Shown in pieces: positions 1-10,136 of a stretch of 64,000 nt of DNA. Source of the DNA: Rapana venosa (lineage: Eukaryota > Mollusca > Gastropoda > Neogastropoda > Muricidae). The first letter of the stretch is position 1; each line of letters starts with the position of its first letter. The notes below the pieces were generated by a model. The model was given only the letters and a program-made list of their open reading frames with translations, was not told where the DNA came from and made no database searches. The position numbers were made by a program, and so were the translations under genes. The stretch covers positions 1,312,501-1,376,500 of the forward strand of contig CM054158.1 of assembly GCA_028751875.1 (NCBI GenBank), given 5' to 3'.

Positions 1-438
1 ACTCTGACTCCAAATATCTCATAACTATTATTTTATTCGACTTGAGAAAACTCTTTTTTCAAATTTCAACGCAAATGTGCACATATATATTGGACATTCA
101 ATTGTATATGATGAACACAAACCAATTCACCAGAGAAGGGCAGACAAACACATAGGAAGGAATTGTCTGGTTGTGAGGAAGAGCACGCTGGTTGATGCAT
201 GGACAACAGCAACAACACAACGTCACTATAATAATAATTATGATGATAATAATAATAATAATAATGAAAACATAATAATAATAATAATAACAACAATAAT
301 CATAATAATAATCATAATAATAATCATAATAATAATACAGTACTACTACTACTACTAAAAATATTAATAATAACGCCAATAACGATGATGATTATAATGA
401 TGGTGTTAAAAAAACAACTTGTGTTTTATCCATTGCAG

Positions 439-450
439 CTGGACTCTAAC
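439..450 (+). CDS. Candidate 12-nt micro-exon A1 (LDSN)
   Basis: The segment is bounded by CATTGCAG on the left and GTGAGTATC on the right, a strong acceptor and donor pair. Its 12 nt keep frame and read Leu-Asp-Ser-Asn in phase 0. The copies at 2,163 and 5,032 differ from it by one synonymous (TCT/TCG) and one Ser/Thr change. Splicing directly to the 21-nt B1 segment, or to the exon-like ORF at 572, would stay in frame. No transcript evidence is visible, and spliceosomal use is inferred from site strength and recurrence only. Confidence 0.4.
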
Positions 451-571
451 GTGAGTATCTCTACAAACCATTATTCATTTCTTTTTCGCTTTTCATAGTT
501 CACATATTTTTATTGTTTTTATTTCGCTTTAAAAAAATCTTTTCCCTTTCTTCATCTTTATCCTTTCTCAG

Positions 572-748
572 CACACTCCTGGATTTGCTTCTGCTGTTTC
601 TGCCACTCTTGTTTCTGAATTGCGATCAGTGTTACTGCCACAGTTTCTGCCTCCCCCCTCCCCCCTCCCTTCCCCTCCCTCAAAGAGACCACAGAATGAT
701 GTGAACAATGCAACCAACACATCACCTACAATGACAACAGGCTGGTAG
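572..748 (+). CDS. Candidate exon C1, 58-codon proline-rich ORF ending in TAG
   Basis: A very strong acceptor (a pyrimidine tract of about 30 nt ending CTTTCTCAG) precedes an open frame of 58 codons plus stop. It begins HTPGFASAVSATLVSELRSV, has a Pro/Ser-rich centre, and ends SPTMTTGW followed by TAG. The phase-0 start matches the phase-0 end of micro-exon A1, 121 nt upstream, so A1-C1 splicing would give a continuous frame with a terminal exon. The copy at 5,176 keeps the frame despite a 6-nt in-frame length difference and several substitutions. I do not recognise the product; a transposon-derived coding piece is possible. Confidence 0.4.
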   Translation, partial: HTPGFASAVSATLVSELRSVLLPQFLPPPSPLPSPPSKRPQNDVNNATNTSPTMTTGW

Positions 749-1005
749 CAGATAATGATCATACTCATCCAAAAGGAGAATGTTCTGGAACATTCAAGCA
801 GCAGTACAGAACATTATTTTGAAATAGTGGTATTGACAATGATTGCCTTTCAATTTTAACTTGCTCATTGTTGCTGTTGTATTTTTGTTGTTGTTGTTTT
901 CTGTGTTCTTGAATAATTATCTCTTGTCTTTGTTTAGTACATCAACTGTTGGCATATTTCTTTGAAGTTTTCTCTTTCATTCATTTAATCTTCCTACTTA
1001 AGCAG

Positions 1006-1259
1006 GATGATGATGTTGGTGGTAGTAGTGACAATGATGATAGTGATTATAATGGTGTTGGGGATGACAATGACGATAGTGATGATGATGGTGGTGGTGG
1101 TGGTGACAATAATGATGATGATAATGATGATGATGATGATGCTGATGACAACGATGATGATGCTGATGCTGATGACCATGATGATGATGATGATGGTGTT
1201 GATGATGATGACGACGCCGACGACTACAATGATGATGATGATGATAATGATGTGTGCAG
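1006..1259 (+). repeat. GAT/GAC-rich microsatellite abutting exon B1
   Basis: The tract is an imperfect GAT, GAC and GGT trinucleotide array. On the plus strand one frame is nearly pure Asp with some Gly and Asn, and it stays open until a TAG inside the next 21-nt segment (1,264-1,266). The tract starts directly after a good acceptor (TTCCTACTTAAGCAG, ending at 1,005) and ends in GTGTGCAG. It could therefore be intron, or an acidic exon. I favour intron because the long homopolymer frames simply reflect the repeat. Confidence 0.75.
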
Positions 1260-1280
1260 CCCCTAGGACAGGCAAAAAGG
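1260..1280 (+). CDS. Candidate 21-nt micro-exon B1 (PLGQAKR)
   Basis: It lies between GTGTGCAG and the donor GTGAGTACC. Read in phase 0 its seven codons give PLGQAKR; phase 1 has a stop. The two tandem copies read PLGQEKR and differ from each other only at third codon positions. The 21 nt and 12 nt lengths are both multiples of three, so any combination of A and B segments stays in frame. The acceptor is preceded by a GAT array instead of a pyrimidine tract, which lowers confidence in constitutive use. Confidence 0.35.
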
Positions 1281-1944
1281 GTGAGTACCTTGACTGACGT
1301 CATTTTCTGACATGTGTCTGTCTATCTGTCTGTCTACCTGTCCCTCCAGTTGTTGTCTGTCTTAATCCCATTGGCTGTCGCTGCTGTTTAATGTCATTCC
1401 CTCCAACAGCTTCTTCTTCTATGGTGGCACCACGCTTTGAATGCTCTCCCCTGATAGAAAAAGAACACTGTTGCCTTCTTGAAAACTACTACATTTCATA
1501 ACTGCTCGTCGCCGGAAGCTTTGATAGCCTCCCTTAGCAATAACACTGTTGCCTTCTTTGCTACTATTAACATTCATAAAGGACTGCTGATTAAGGGGAG
1601 TTAACTCAAGAACTCTTTGAAACCACTACTGGGCGATGAATTCTGTACTTTGCTTTGTAGCCTAAATACTACATCATTTACATCACTTAAAAATATAGCT
1701 CTAGCTTGAAATATCCCATAATTATTATTTTCCACGACTTCAGAAAACTTTCTTTTTTTTCAACTTTTAAAGAAAGTATGTCTATATCTTGTGCATTCCA
1801 TTGTACATGATGACCACACAGGAATTTGCGGGAGCACACAAACACATAGCAAGGAAATGCCTGGTCCTGAAAAAGTGCACACTGGCTGACACATACACAA
1901 CAACAACAACAGCATCAACACAAAATCAGCTAATGATGGAAATA

Positions 1945-1948
1945 ACAT

Positions 1949-2017
<69 letters not shown>

Positions 2018-2120
2018 CACTACTACTACTACTACTTCTACTACTACTACTACTAGTACTAGTACTAGTACTACTACTACTACTACTACTACTAGTAGTA
2101 GTAGGATGATGATGATGATG
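1945..2120 (+). repeat. (CTA)n / (TAG)n / (GAT)n compound microsatellite
   Basis: A long CTA array switches to ACTAGT repeats, then to TAG, then GAT. The CTA and TAG halves are complementary, so a hairpin could form around 2,050-2,103. It occupies the place held by AAT/ATA-type repeats in the sister units. Confidence 0.9.
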
Positions 2121-2162
2121 ATTCTGTTGATAAATAAAACCCTTGTGTTTTATTCATTGCAG

Positions 2163-2174
2163 CTGGACTCGAAC
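2163..2174 (+). CDS. Candidate 12-nt micro-exon A2 (LDSN)
   Basis: The segment lies between TATTCATTGCAG and GTGAGTATC. Relative to A1 the only exonic change is TCT to TCG, which is silent in the Leu-Asp-Ser-Asn frame. Unit 2 lacks the following C exon: the sequence passes from the pyrimidine tract (TCCTTTCTCA) directly to the block that precedes the GAT array, so a deletion removed it. Confidence 0.4.
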
Positions 2175-2614
2175 GTGAGTATCTGTATAAACCATTATTC
2201 ATATATTCATTTCTGTATTTCTTCGTATTTTACATATTTTTTGTTTATATTTCACACTTTCAAAACACACTTTTCCCTTTCTTCGCCTTTCTCCTTTCTC
2301 ATTGATTTAATCTTCCTCTCCTTTTTTCATTCTTTTATCCTTTCTTTTATTTCCTTCCTACCTCTGTCTGTCTGTCTGTGTATCCTTTCTTTTTCCTTTC
2401 TTTTGTTTATCTGAAGTCCTCTTTTTTGTCATTTGATTATTTGTTTGTCTTTTCCCCTTTTCTTTGTTTGTTTTGTTTTATTTTTTCTTTCATCATCCAG
2501 TTATGTGCTTTTGTGTTTGTTTGTTTCTTTCTTTTCTCCTCTTTCTAAATGATGATGACATGATAATAATAACACAATGATATAATGACAACAATAACAA
2601 CAACAAGGGAAAGG

Positions 2615-3060
2615 GGGAGGATAGCCTAGTGGTTAGAACGTTGGGTTCGCAGTTTGACATTTCAGGATCAAGCCCAGGTTCAAACCACATCTGAAACGCC
2701 CGTTGAAGGGGATTTTTCCCCTGGAGTTAACATCAGTACTGACTCCACTCCCCGACAGTCCTTTGGATGAGACTATAAACCGAGGTCCCAAGTGTGAACA
2801 CACCCGGAACATCTTGCACACGCATATGTTGAAACGGAAGTGTATGCCGATGGGTGCCATTAAAACCTGTTCTACCTTTTGGAAAAGTAGGCCATTACCT
2901 GCCGGTAAGAATGGATGAAAAAAAACCCGCATGCAGGCTAGTGTCCTGTTTAAACACAATCCCCAAAGTCAGAATGCGGCTACCTTAATTGTGGGGAAGA
3001 GCAACGGCATGTGCAAATATCTCTCCATTGGTGAACCTGGAGCTCTAGCTGATGAACAAA
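2615..3060 (+). mobile_element. tRNA-derived SINE, family A (unit 2)
   Basis: The head GATAGCCTAGTGGTTAGAAC resembles a tRNA A box, and GGTTCAAACC near 2,680 resembles a B box. Then follows the family body found many times in this window: GGAGTTAACATCAGTACTG, the motif ACTATAAACCGAGGTCCC, and a block related to AGAGTAGGCCATTGTGTGCC. A second module from about 2,970 (GGTGAACCTGGAGCTCTAG) also occurs at 3,700 and 29,860. The SINE lies inside duplicated unit 2 only, so it arrived after, or was lost from, the sister units. Confidence 0.75.
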
Positions 3061-3068
3061 AAAAAAGA

Positions 3069-3337
3069 GATGATGCTGATGATGATGACGGCCCCGACGA
3101 CGGCGATGATAATGATGATGATGATGGTGGTGGTGGTTGTGGTGGTGATGATGACGACGACGACGACGATGGTGATGATGATGGTAATGACGATAATGAT
3201 GGTAATGACGACGACGATGATGATGATGGTAATGACGACGACGATTATGATGATGCTGTGATAATGATGATGGTAATGACGACGACGGCGATTGTGATGA
3301 TGATGATGATGATGATGGTGATGATGTGATAATGATG

Positions 3338-3369
<32 letters not shown>

Positions 3370-3389
3370 GATGATGATGATGTGTGCAG
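3069..3389 (+). repeat. GAT/GAC microsatellite abutting exon B2
   Basis: This imperfect GAT, GAC and GGT array runs up to GTGTGCAG, exactly as in units 1 and 3. The strong upstream acceptor seen in those units is missing here, replaced by SINE sequence. Confidence 0.85.
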
Positions 3390-3410
3390 CCTCTAGGACA
3401 AGAGAAAAGG
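3390..3410 (+). CDS. Candidate 21-nt micro-exon B2 (PLGQEKR)
   Basis: Flanked by GTGTGCAG and GTGAGTACC. It differs from copy B3 at three sites, all silent in the phase-0 PLGQEKR frame (CCT/CCC, CAA/CAG, GAG/GAA). Three synonymous changes out of three is suggestive of coding constraint but is a very small sample. Confidence 0.37.
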
Positions 3411-3499
3411 GTGAGTACCTTGACTGACGTCATTTTCTGACATCTCTGTCTGTCTGTCTGTCTGTCTGTCCACATGTCTCTCCATTTTGTTGTCTGTCT

Positions 3500-3740
3500 T
3501 TACTTCAATCTAAAAACCCGTTTTGGGGTTGGGTTTTTTTTTTAAAGAGTAGGTCATTATGTACCAGAAGAAACAGATGGCAATTAAAAAAACAACAACA
3601 ACCCTGCATGCACACTTGTATTGTGCTTGGACATCATTCTCGAAGTCGGATTACATTTATCTTAAAGGTGGGTAAAAACGGTCCCATACATAAAATCCAC
3701 CTTTGGTGAACCTGGGAAACTCTGTCTGAGAAACGAAAAA
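3500..3740 (+). mobile_element. SINE family A-related 3' segment
   Basis: The block AGAGTAGGTCATTATGTACC, then GGACATCATTC, then GGTGAACCTGGGAAACTC matches the ends of other SINE copies near 6,500 and 29,830. The tRNA-like head is not visible. Confidence 0.55.
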
Positions 3741-3771
3741 ATGTCTGTGTATATAGGCTTTTGCACACAAG

Positions 3772-3772
<1 letters not shown>

Positions 3773-3858
<86 letters not shown>

Positions 3859-3882
3859 GAGACAGAGACAGAGAGAGAGAGA
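3773..3882 (+). repeat. (AG)n microsatellite
   Basis: An almost pure AG array with a few AC and GG interruptions, directly after the SINE-related segment. Confidence 0.95.
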
Positions 3883-5031
3883 ATCATAACTATGCAATCT
3901 ATACTAAGGCAGATGATATTGAACACTAACACCATTATCAGATTTTGTGATTGTAGCCGAAATAATAATAATAATAATAATAATAATAGTAATAATAATA
4001 ATAATAATGAGAAAGATCGTTGAAAGTAAGAAGATAATAAAACAAGCAGCAGGTAAACAAAAAAGTCACTACCAGGGGCATAGTATATCACGACTTCTGT
4101 CAAAAAGACAGTCTATCCTTCTCCTGAAGAGTCAAACTCAAACTGAAGGCGATGGGGATAGGGGCATAAGTGTTGTTTATATAACCTGCTGTTCAAAGGG
4201 TATCCATAAATACAGGGTATGCATGAAATGGTCCTACATGGCCATCTCTCACTATCGTCTCACTGATGTAGGATTTCGGGTGATAATAGTTTATCTGCTG
4301 CACCAATTAAAACCTTCTGCAAATAACTATTTTAATATATATATATAAAATCTAGAGGCAAAGTAAAAATAAAAACCCCAACCCCCAAACAAGCAAAAAA
4401 AACCCACCTCACCTCTTACATCCAGTACTAATGCGCCAGGCTTTGGTTGACAGAAGAGAACACTGTTGTCTTCTTTAAAACTACTTAATTTCATATAATC
4501 TTATGCTCATCGCCGGAAGCTTTGAATTGCCTCCCTTGGCAAAAACACCCTTGCCTTCTTCGCTACTACTAAAATTCATAAAGGACTGCTGCTTCAGGGG
4601 ACTTAACTCATTGATGCTACAAAATAACTACTCCACGAAGAATTATGCACCTGGCTTTGTATATACTACATCATTTATATTATCTAAAAATATGTTTACT
4701 CTGACTCCAAATATCTCATAACTATTATTTTATTCGACTTGAGAAAACTCTTTTTTTCAAATTTCAACGAAAATGTGCCCATATATATTAGACATTCAAT
4801 TGTATATGATGCACACAAACCAATTCGCCAGAGCAGGGCAGACGAACACATAGGAAGGAATTGTCTGGTCGTGAGGAAGAGCACGCTGGTTGATGCATGG
4901 ACAACAGCAACAAAACAACATCACTATGATAATAATAATAATAATAATAATATAATAGTAATGCCAATGGTGATGATGATGATTATAATGATGATTAATA
5001 TAAAAACCAACTTGTGTTTTATCCATAGCAG

Positions 5032-5043
5032 CTGGACACTAAC
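5032..5043 (+). CDS. Candidate 12-nt micro-exon A3 (LDTN)
   Basis: Flanked by ATCCATAGCAG and GTGAGTATC. It reads Leu-Asp-Thr-Asn, one conservative change from A1. It leads in frame to exon C3 across a 132-nt intron-like gap with a long pyrimidine tract. Confidence 0.4.
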
Positions 5044-5175
5044 GTGAGTATCTCTACAAACCATTATTCATATATTACTTTCTTTATTGTTTTTTTATAG
5101 GTCACATCTTTCTTGTTTTTATTTGACTTTTTTCAAAAAACTATTTCCCCTTTCTTCACCTTTATCCTTTCTCAG

Positions 5176-5358
5176 CACACTCCTGAATTTGTTTCTGCTG
5201 TTTCTGCCACTCTTGTTTCTGAATTGCGATCAGTGTTACTGCCACAGTTTCTGCCTCCCCCCACCCCCCACCCCCATCCCCTCACTTTCTCAAAGAGACC
5301 ACAGAATGATGTGAACAATGCAACCAACACATCACCTACAATGACAACATGCTGGTAG
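5176..5358 (+). CDS. Candidate exon C3, 60-codon proline-rich ORF ending in TAG
   Basis: This is the paralogue of the 572-748 segment. It has the same acceptor (TCCTTTCTCAG) and the same open frame, beginning HTPEFVSAVSATLVSELRSV and ending SPTMTTCW followed by TAG. It is longer than C1 by two codons in the Pro-rich centre, and the frame is intact on both sides of the length change. That behaviour is what coding sequence would show. The function is unknown and no catalytic motif is visible. Confidence 0.4.
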   Translation, partial: HTPEFVSAVSATLVSELRSVLLPQFLPPPTPHPHPLTFSKRPQNDVNNATNTSPTMTTCW

Positions 5359-5475
5359 CAGATAATGATCATACTCATCCAACAGGAGAATGTTCTGGAA
5401 AATTCAAGCAGCAGTACAGAACATTATTTTGAAATAGTGGTATTCACAATGATGACCTTTCAATTTTAACTTGCT

Positions 5476-5506
<31 letters not shown>

Positions 5507-5624
5507 TTTGCTGTTGTTTTCTGTGTTCTGGTATACTGATTTCTGTCTTTCTTTAGTACATCAACTGTTGGCTTATTTCTTTGAAGCTTTCTCTTTCATT
5601 CATTTCATCTTCCTACTTAAGCAG

Positions 5625-5963
5625 GATGATGATGATGATGGCGGTGGTGGTGGTGGTGACAATGATGATAGTGATGATGATGATGATGATGATGGTGGTG
5701 GTTGTGGTCGTAGTGGTTGAAGTGGTGACAATGATGATAGTGATGATGATGATAGATGATGATGGTGGTGACAAATGATGATAGTGATGATGATGTGGGT
5801 TGGTGGTGGTGTGTGTGTGACAATGATGATGATGATGGTGACGATGATGATGATGATGATGACAATGATGATGATGATGGTTGTGACCATGATGATGATG
5901 GTGGTGGTGGTGATGACAACGACGACGATTGTGGTGATGATGATGATGACGACGACAACTACA

Positions 5964-6002
<39 letters not shown>

Positions 6003-6009
6003 TGTGCAG
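5625..6009 (+). repeat. GAT/GGT/GAC microsatellite abutting exon B3
   Basis: The array starts immediately after the acceptor TTCCTACTTAAGCAG, as in unit 1, and runs to GTGTGCAG. Indels break the long Asp frame here (stop near 5,720), which argues against the whole tract being one exon. Confidence 0.85.
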
Positions 6010-6030
6010 CCCCTAGGACAGGAAAAAAGG
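6010..6030 (+). CDS. Candidate 21-nt micro-exon B3 (PLGQEKR)
   Basis: Flanked by GTGTGCAG and GTGAGTATC, reading PLGQEKR in phase 0. Downstream intron sequence (TTGACTGACCTCATTTTCTGA) is shared with the other B copies. Confidence 0.37.
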
Positions 6031-6224
6031 GTGAGTATCTTGACTGACCTCATTTTCTGATATCTGTCTGTCTGTCTGTCTGTCTACCTGTCCCTCCAGT
6101 TGTTGTCTGTCTTACTCCCAGTGCCTGCCCCCGCTGTTTCATGTCATTCCCTCCAACGGCTTCTTCTTCTTCTTCTTCTTCTTCTTCTATGGTGGCTCCA
6201 CCTGACGGTCGGAGCTCAAACCAG

Positions 6225-6545
6225 CATGGAGGGAGCTGATGGAGGGGATTTTCGCCCTGGAGTTAGCCTCAGCCCCGACTTCTCTCCTTAAAAACAGAGC
6301 CCGTTCTGGACCCTTCTCGACCAGGGTTCGAATCCCCTTCAAGAGTATTTTCCCCCTGGAGTTAACGTCAGCACTGTCTCTACTTCCTAAAAAAATCCTT
6401 CGGGTGTAACTATACAAGCCGAGGTCCTGTGGGTACACTCACGCAGAACACTTTGGGCATATGTTAAAAGAACCCGTTCTGAAGAGCCCGTTGTGAACCC
6501 TCTCGGAAGAGTAGGTCATTGTGTGCCCCCTACTGGAAACGGGTG
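6225..6545 (+). mobile_element. SINE family A, damaged copy
   Basis: The body motif TTCCCCCTGGAGTTAACGTC, a block related to ACTATAAACCGAGGTCC, and AGAGTAGGTCATTGTGTGCC identify the family. Two related 5' blocks near 6,240 and 6,340 suggest two overlapping or partly duplicated copies. Confidence 0.6.
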
Positions 6546-6550
6546 ACAAA

Positions 6551-6815
6551 CTGTATGCACATTGGTATCGTGTTTGGACTTCATTCCTGTGGTAGGAGTG
6601 TGTTTATCTTGAAACGGGTGACAAAATTGGGAGAGAGAGAAAAAAACAAACAACTGTATGCACATTGGTATCGTGTTTGGACTTCATTCCTGTGGTAGGA
6701 GTGTGTTTATCTTGAAACGGGTGACAAAATTGGGAGAGAGAGAAAAAAACAAACAACTGTATGCACATTGGTATCGTGTTTGGACATCATTCCCGTGGTA
6801 GGAGTGTGTTTATCT
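6551..6815 (+). repeat. 103-bp tandem repeat of SINE tail sequence, about 2.5 copies
   Basis: CTGTATGCACATTGGTATCG begins at 6,551, 6,654 and 6,757, so the period is 103 bp. The unit contains GGGTGACAAAATTGGGAGAG and GTGGTAGGAGTGTGTTTATC. Copies are nearly identical, which implies recent amplification of part of a SINE tail. Confidence 0.9.
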
Positions 6816-6923
6816 TGATGGTGAGTACAACCAGTGGATAACTACAATCTCACTATTGTTGAAACTGAGAACTTTGGCCCAGGAACCCCCAAAAATTATG
6901 TGTATATAGGCCTTTACACCGAC

Positions 6924-6925
<2 letters not shown>

Positions 6926-6988
<63 letters not shown>
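6926..6988 (+). repeat. (GA)n microsatellite
   Basis: A pure GA array of about 60 bp. Confidence 0.95.
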
Positions 6989-6990
<2 letters not shown>

Positions 6991-7179
6991 AGAATTTTAT
7001 GCAATATTTTTTGTTTACCATCTTTACATTATTAGATAGAGTATAGTTTCAAAATTGGCTATCTGCCGCTCTACCTACAGTTTTGCAAACATTCTTTTTT
7101 TTCCAGTATGCACAACCCAATGTAGCTACAGAAACAATGACAATGATCACGATGATAATGACAGCAATAATCCTATAAG

Positions 7180-7258
7180 AATAATAATAGTAATAATAGT
7201 AATAATAATAAAAATATAAAAATAATAATAGCAGCAGCAGCAGCAACAGCATCAGTAT

Positions 7259-7331
<73 letters not shown>

Positions 7332-7348
7332 ACTACTACTACTACTAC

Positions 7349-7413
<65 letters not shown>
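7180..7413 (+). repeat. Compound trinucleotide array (AAT, TAC, CTG, TAG)
   Basis: AAT-type repeats pass into TAC, CTG, TAC again and then a long TAG run (7,353-7,413). The TAC and TAG blocks are inverted relative to each other around ACTACAGTAGT, so a long hairpin is possible. The TAG run seems to continue at 15,036, on the far side of the LINE nest. Confidence 0.95.
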
Positions 7414-7415
<2 letters not shown>

Positions 7416-7526
7416 TATGGAATTTATAGAGAGCGCTATATCTTGCAATTACACATCAGAGCGCTTCCATTCAATCCGCTCCCACACAAGCAACCAACGA
7501 TTAACAATATTCTAACAAATTCAAAT

Positions 7527-7527
<1 letters not shown>

Positions 7528-7569
<42 letters not shown>
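7528..7569 (+). repeat. (CA)n microsatellite in L2 3' region
   Basis: A CA array inside the 3' untranslated part of the L2-like element. Confidence 0.95.
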
Positions 7570-7655
7570 ACACAGGTTGTACATTTCAGCAGGGTGTGGG
7601 AATTTTGGCTTTTAAAGGCAGGGACAGATATGAGATGAAACAAGAAGTAAAAATC

Positions 7656-9433
7656 TTAGGTTTGAAATAGGTATGTTTTGAGGCTGGATTTAAAGCTGTC
7701 GTAAGTAGGCTTTTCACGAAGGGAGAGAGGGAGGTCATTCCAGATTGATGGACCAGAAATAGAGAAAGAGCGAAGGCCAACAGTGGACTGGTTGAATCTA
7801 GGCATTCCTAAGCCCAAGGTATCTGCAGCAGAGCGGAGGGAACGAGAAGGAGTGTACAGGTGAAGACATTCACAGAGGTAGGAGGGTGCTGTTTTGTGGA
7901 GACATTTGTAACAGAGGGTACTGATCTTGTACTTTACTCTCTGTGGCACAGGCAATCAGTGGAGAGATTGCAGAAGGTGAGTAATATCTCAGATTTTTTC
8001 TTTTTGATGACTAATCGAGCTGCAGAGTTTTGTATGCGTTGAAGGAAGTGGATAGATGATGCTGGCAGACCAGCCAAAAGAGAATTACAATAGTCCAGAC
8101 GTGAAAGAATAAGAGATGTGACAAGTTTGGATGTTGCATCAGTGGACAGGTATTTTCGGATTGCACTTATACGCCGTAATTGATAGTAGCAGGACTGGCA
8201 GGTCTGGGTGATGAATTTTTGCATAGAGAGTGTGTTGTCAATAACAACACCTAGATACTTAACTGCAGTGAATAGCCAAACAGATGTACTGCCAAATTCT
8301 ATTGAATCAGTTGTGATGGAAGAGAGTTTGTGTTTGGTCCCTATAATCATGGCTTCGGTTTTATCTGCATTTAGCTGTAACTTGTTTTGTATCATCCAGT
8401 TTTGAATGTCTTGAACGCAAAGTGACATATTTGTCAAGAGAGAAGGCAGATTTTCAGGAGTGTCACTGCTTTGAATCTGAGAGTCATCAGCGTAGAAATG
8501 ATGGTTGATCTGGTGACGGTTTATTATGTATGAGAGTGGAACAGTGAAGAGAGTGAACAGATTAGGGCCCAGAACTGATCCTTGTGGGACTCCACATTCT
8601 AGTTTTGCAGGAACTGATTGAATTTTGTTTACTGTGACTGTCTGGAATCGATCAGTGAGGTATGAACTAAACCAGGTAAGGGCTGTGCCAGTAACGCCGA
8701 ACGTTTTTTGGAGACGGGAGAGAAGGATAGAGTGATCTATAGTGTCAAATGCTACAGATAAGTCGAGAAGAGTGAGAAGGGAGATTTTCCCTGAGTCAGA
8801 AGCGTTTAGAAGCGTGTTTAACGTATGGACTAGGGTGGTTTCCGTGCTGTGGTTGACGAAATAGGCAGACTGAAATGCGGCAAGGAGACTATTTGAATGA
8901 AGATGGCTGTTGAGTTGTTTCAGAACTACTTTTTCAAGGACTTCGGAGATGAAAGGTAGGTTAGAAACAGGTCTGTAATTTTTCAGTATGTTAGGGTCGA
9001 GGTCGTGCTTTTTGAGTAGAGGTGTAACTATTGCAGTTTTGAGTTCTAAAGGAAAAATTCCCGAAAGAAGAGATGAGTTTACAATCTTCGTGATAGTTGA
9101 TATAAGCTGCGGAAGGCACTGCGTGAAAAGAGAAGCAGGCATAGGATCAAGATCACATGATTTTATGGTCATTTCATTTATAATTTTCCTGATTTCTTCC
9201 TCACTTTTTGGCTGAAAGGAGAGGAGAGGAGTGCCAGTGAATTGGGGATCAGGAGGTACAGGTTGGAAGGGAGTCTGATCCAGTCTGGAGCGAATGTTAC
9301 GGACTTTGTCTGAGAAGAACGAAGAAAATATATCAGGAAGTTCAGAGTGACTGTGAACAGTAGGCAGAGGGCTTGTCTTTGCAGATCGAAGAAGAGTTGA
9401 GGTGAGGCAAAAAGAGGTTTCATGATGTTGCAT
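7656..9433 (-). pseudogene. L2-like LINE reverse transcriptase, frameshifted
   Basis: This is RNA-directed DNA synthesis machinery for target-primed insertion. The main frame (9,433-7,934) shows RT blocks in order: NYRPVSNLPFISEVLEKVVL, LLDLSVAFDTIDHSIL, GVPQGSVLGP and FYADDSQI, with the YADD catalytic pair at 8,482-8,493. The last domain continues in another frame (7,955-7,656), so a frameshift lies near 7,940. The catalytic core itself is open over 499 codons, suggesting a fairly young copy. The endonuclease is absent because of 5' truncation, so the copy cannot be autonomous. Confidence 0.85.
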
Positions 9434-9719
9434 TGAGAACTTGAGCAGAGTTTTTCTTGGCTGAGTGGATTAAGGTTTTTACTTTGTTGGTTTGTTTTCG
9501 AAAGAGCTGTTTGTTTATTTCAGTTTTTGTTTTTCGCCACTACCGTTTTAGTTGTCGGTAGTAGTCAAGTCAAGTCAAGTCAAACTCAAGTCAAAAACAC
9601 TTTAATCATCCCATGAAGGGCAATTACAATACTGACAGGCAGATTGATACACATCAAAAAATACCAAAGACACAAAAGCTATATTTCATATTGGTTTTCA
9701 AATGACTTCAAATAAAATG

Positions 9720-9724
9720 TCACG

Positions 9725-9756
<32 letters not shown>

Positions 9757-10060
9757 ACACACACACACAACACACACACACGGCGCATGCCCACACACCA
9801 AGACACACCAAACACACGCCACGCACACACATCAATTGTGAACACAATTTTAAACCCATTGGGTAGAAGACATAAAAACTTATTTTTACGCACGCATATA
9901 CGCAGCACGTACACACGCACGTACGTGTGTGTGCGAACACGCCCACGCACACCCACACCATACACCAATATACAAATTCAATGTTTTAAGACTGTTGACT
10001 AGAAGACAGACTTATTTTACACACCCACGCACCCACCCACACACACCCACACACACATAA
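9720..10060 (+). repeat. CA-rich microsatellite tracts in LINE 3' region
   Basis: Several CA, CACG and CCCACA runs lie inside the 3' untranslated region of the Rex1/CR1-like LINE. Confidence 0.85.
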
Positions 10061-10136
10061 TTATGTATTGACTACACTCATAACAATGACAATCAAGCAA
10101 GTAATTCAGAGAAATGTAAAAACTAGGTAGTCAACA

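Larger units (their letters stand above)
1..6200 (+). repeat. Three-unit tandem duplication carrying candidate micro-exons
   Basis: Bases 1-1,430 align with 4,696-6,190 over nearly their whole length, starting at the shared ACTCTGACTCCAAATATC. A more diverged copy covers about 1,430-4,430. Each unit runs in this order: an AT-rich block, a trinucleotide microsatellite, a 12-nt exon-like segment ending in GTGAGTATC, pyrimidine-rich DNA, a GAT-type tract, and a 21-nt exon-like segment ending in GTGAGTA(C/T)C. Units differ in length because SINE-like sequence entered unit 2 (about 2,615-3,060 and 3,500-3,740) and the microsatellites vary. Units 1 and 3 are clearly more alike than either is to unit 2. 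I infer local tandem duplication of intron-plus-exon blocks. Confidence 0.85.
7414..9564 (-). mobile_element. L2-like LINE, 5'-truncated
   Basis: The minus strand carries a reverse transcriptase and ends in a tail with two GCGCT motifs and TATAAATTCCATA, followed by a trinucleotide array. That tail matches the 3' end of SINE family B at 31,889. The 5' end stops at about 9,564 inside the linker before the RT (the frame reads WRKTKTEINKQLFRKQTNKV), directly against the tail of the next LINE. The C-terminal motif WNDLPLSLREKPTYDSFKSS is typical of L2/CR1-group LINEs. Confidence 0.85.

Noticed and set aside
66..379. Open frames rich in Ile, Tyr, Leu or Asn
   Set aside because: They translate AAT/ATA-type microsatellite on both strands and have no coding character.
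949..1303. Poly-Asp, poly-His and poly-Met frames across the GAT array
   Set aside because: All registers of a trinucleotide repeat are open; only the Asp register is mentioned as an alternative exon because of the acceptor at 1,005.
3634..4103. Ser/Leu-rich minus-strand frames
   Set aside because: They read the AG array and flanking SINE sequence.
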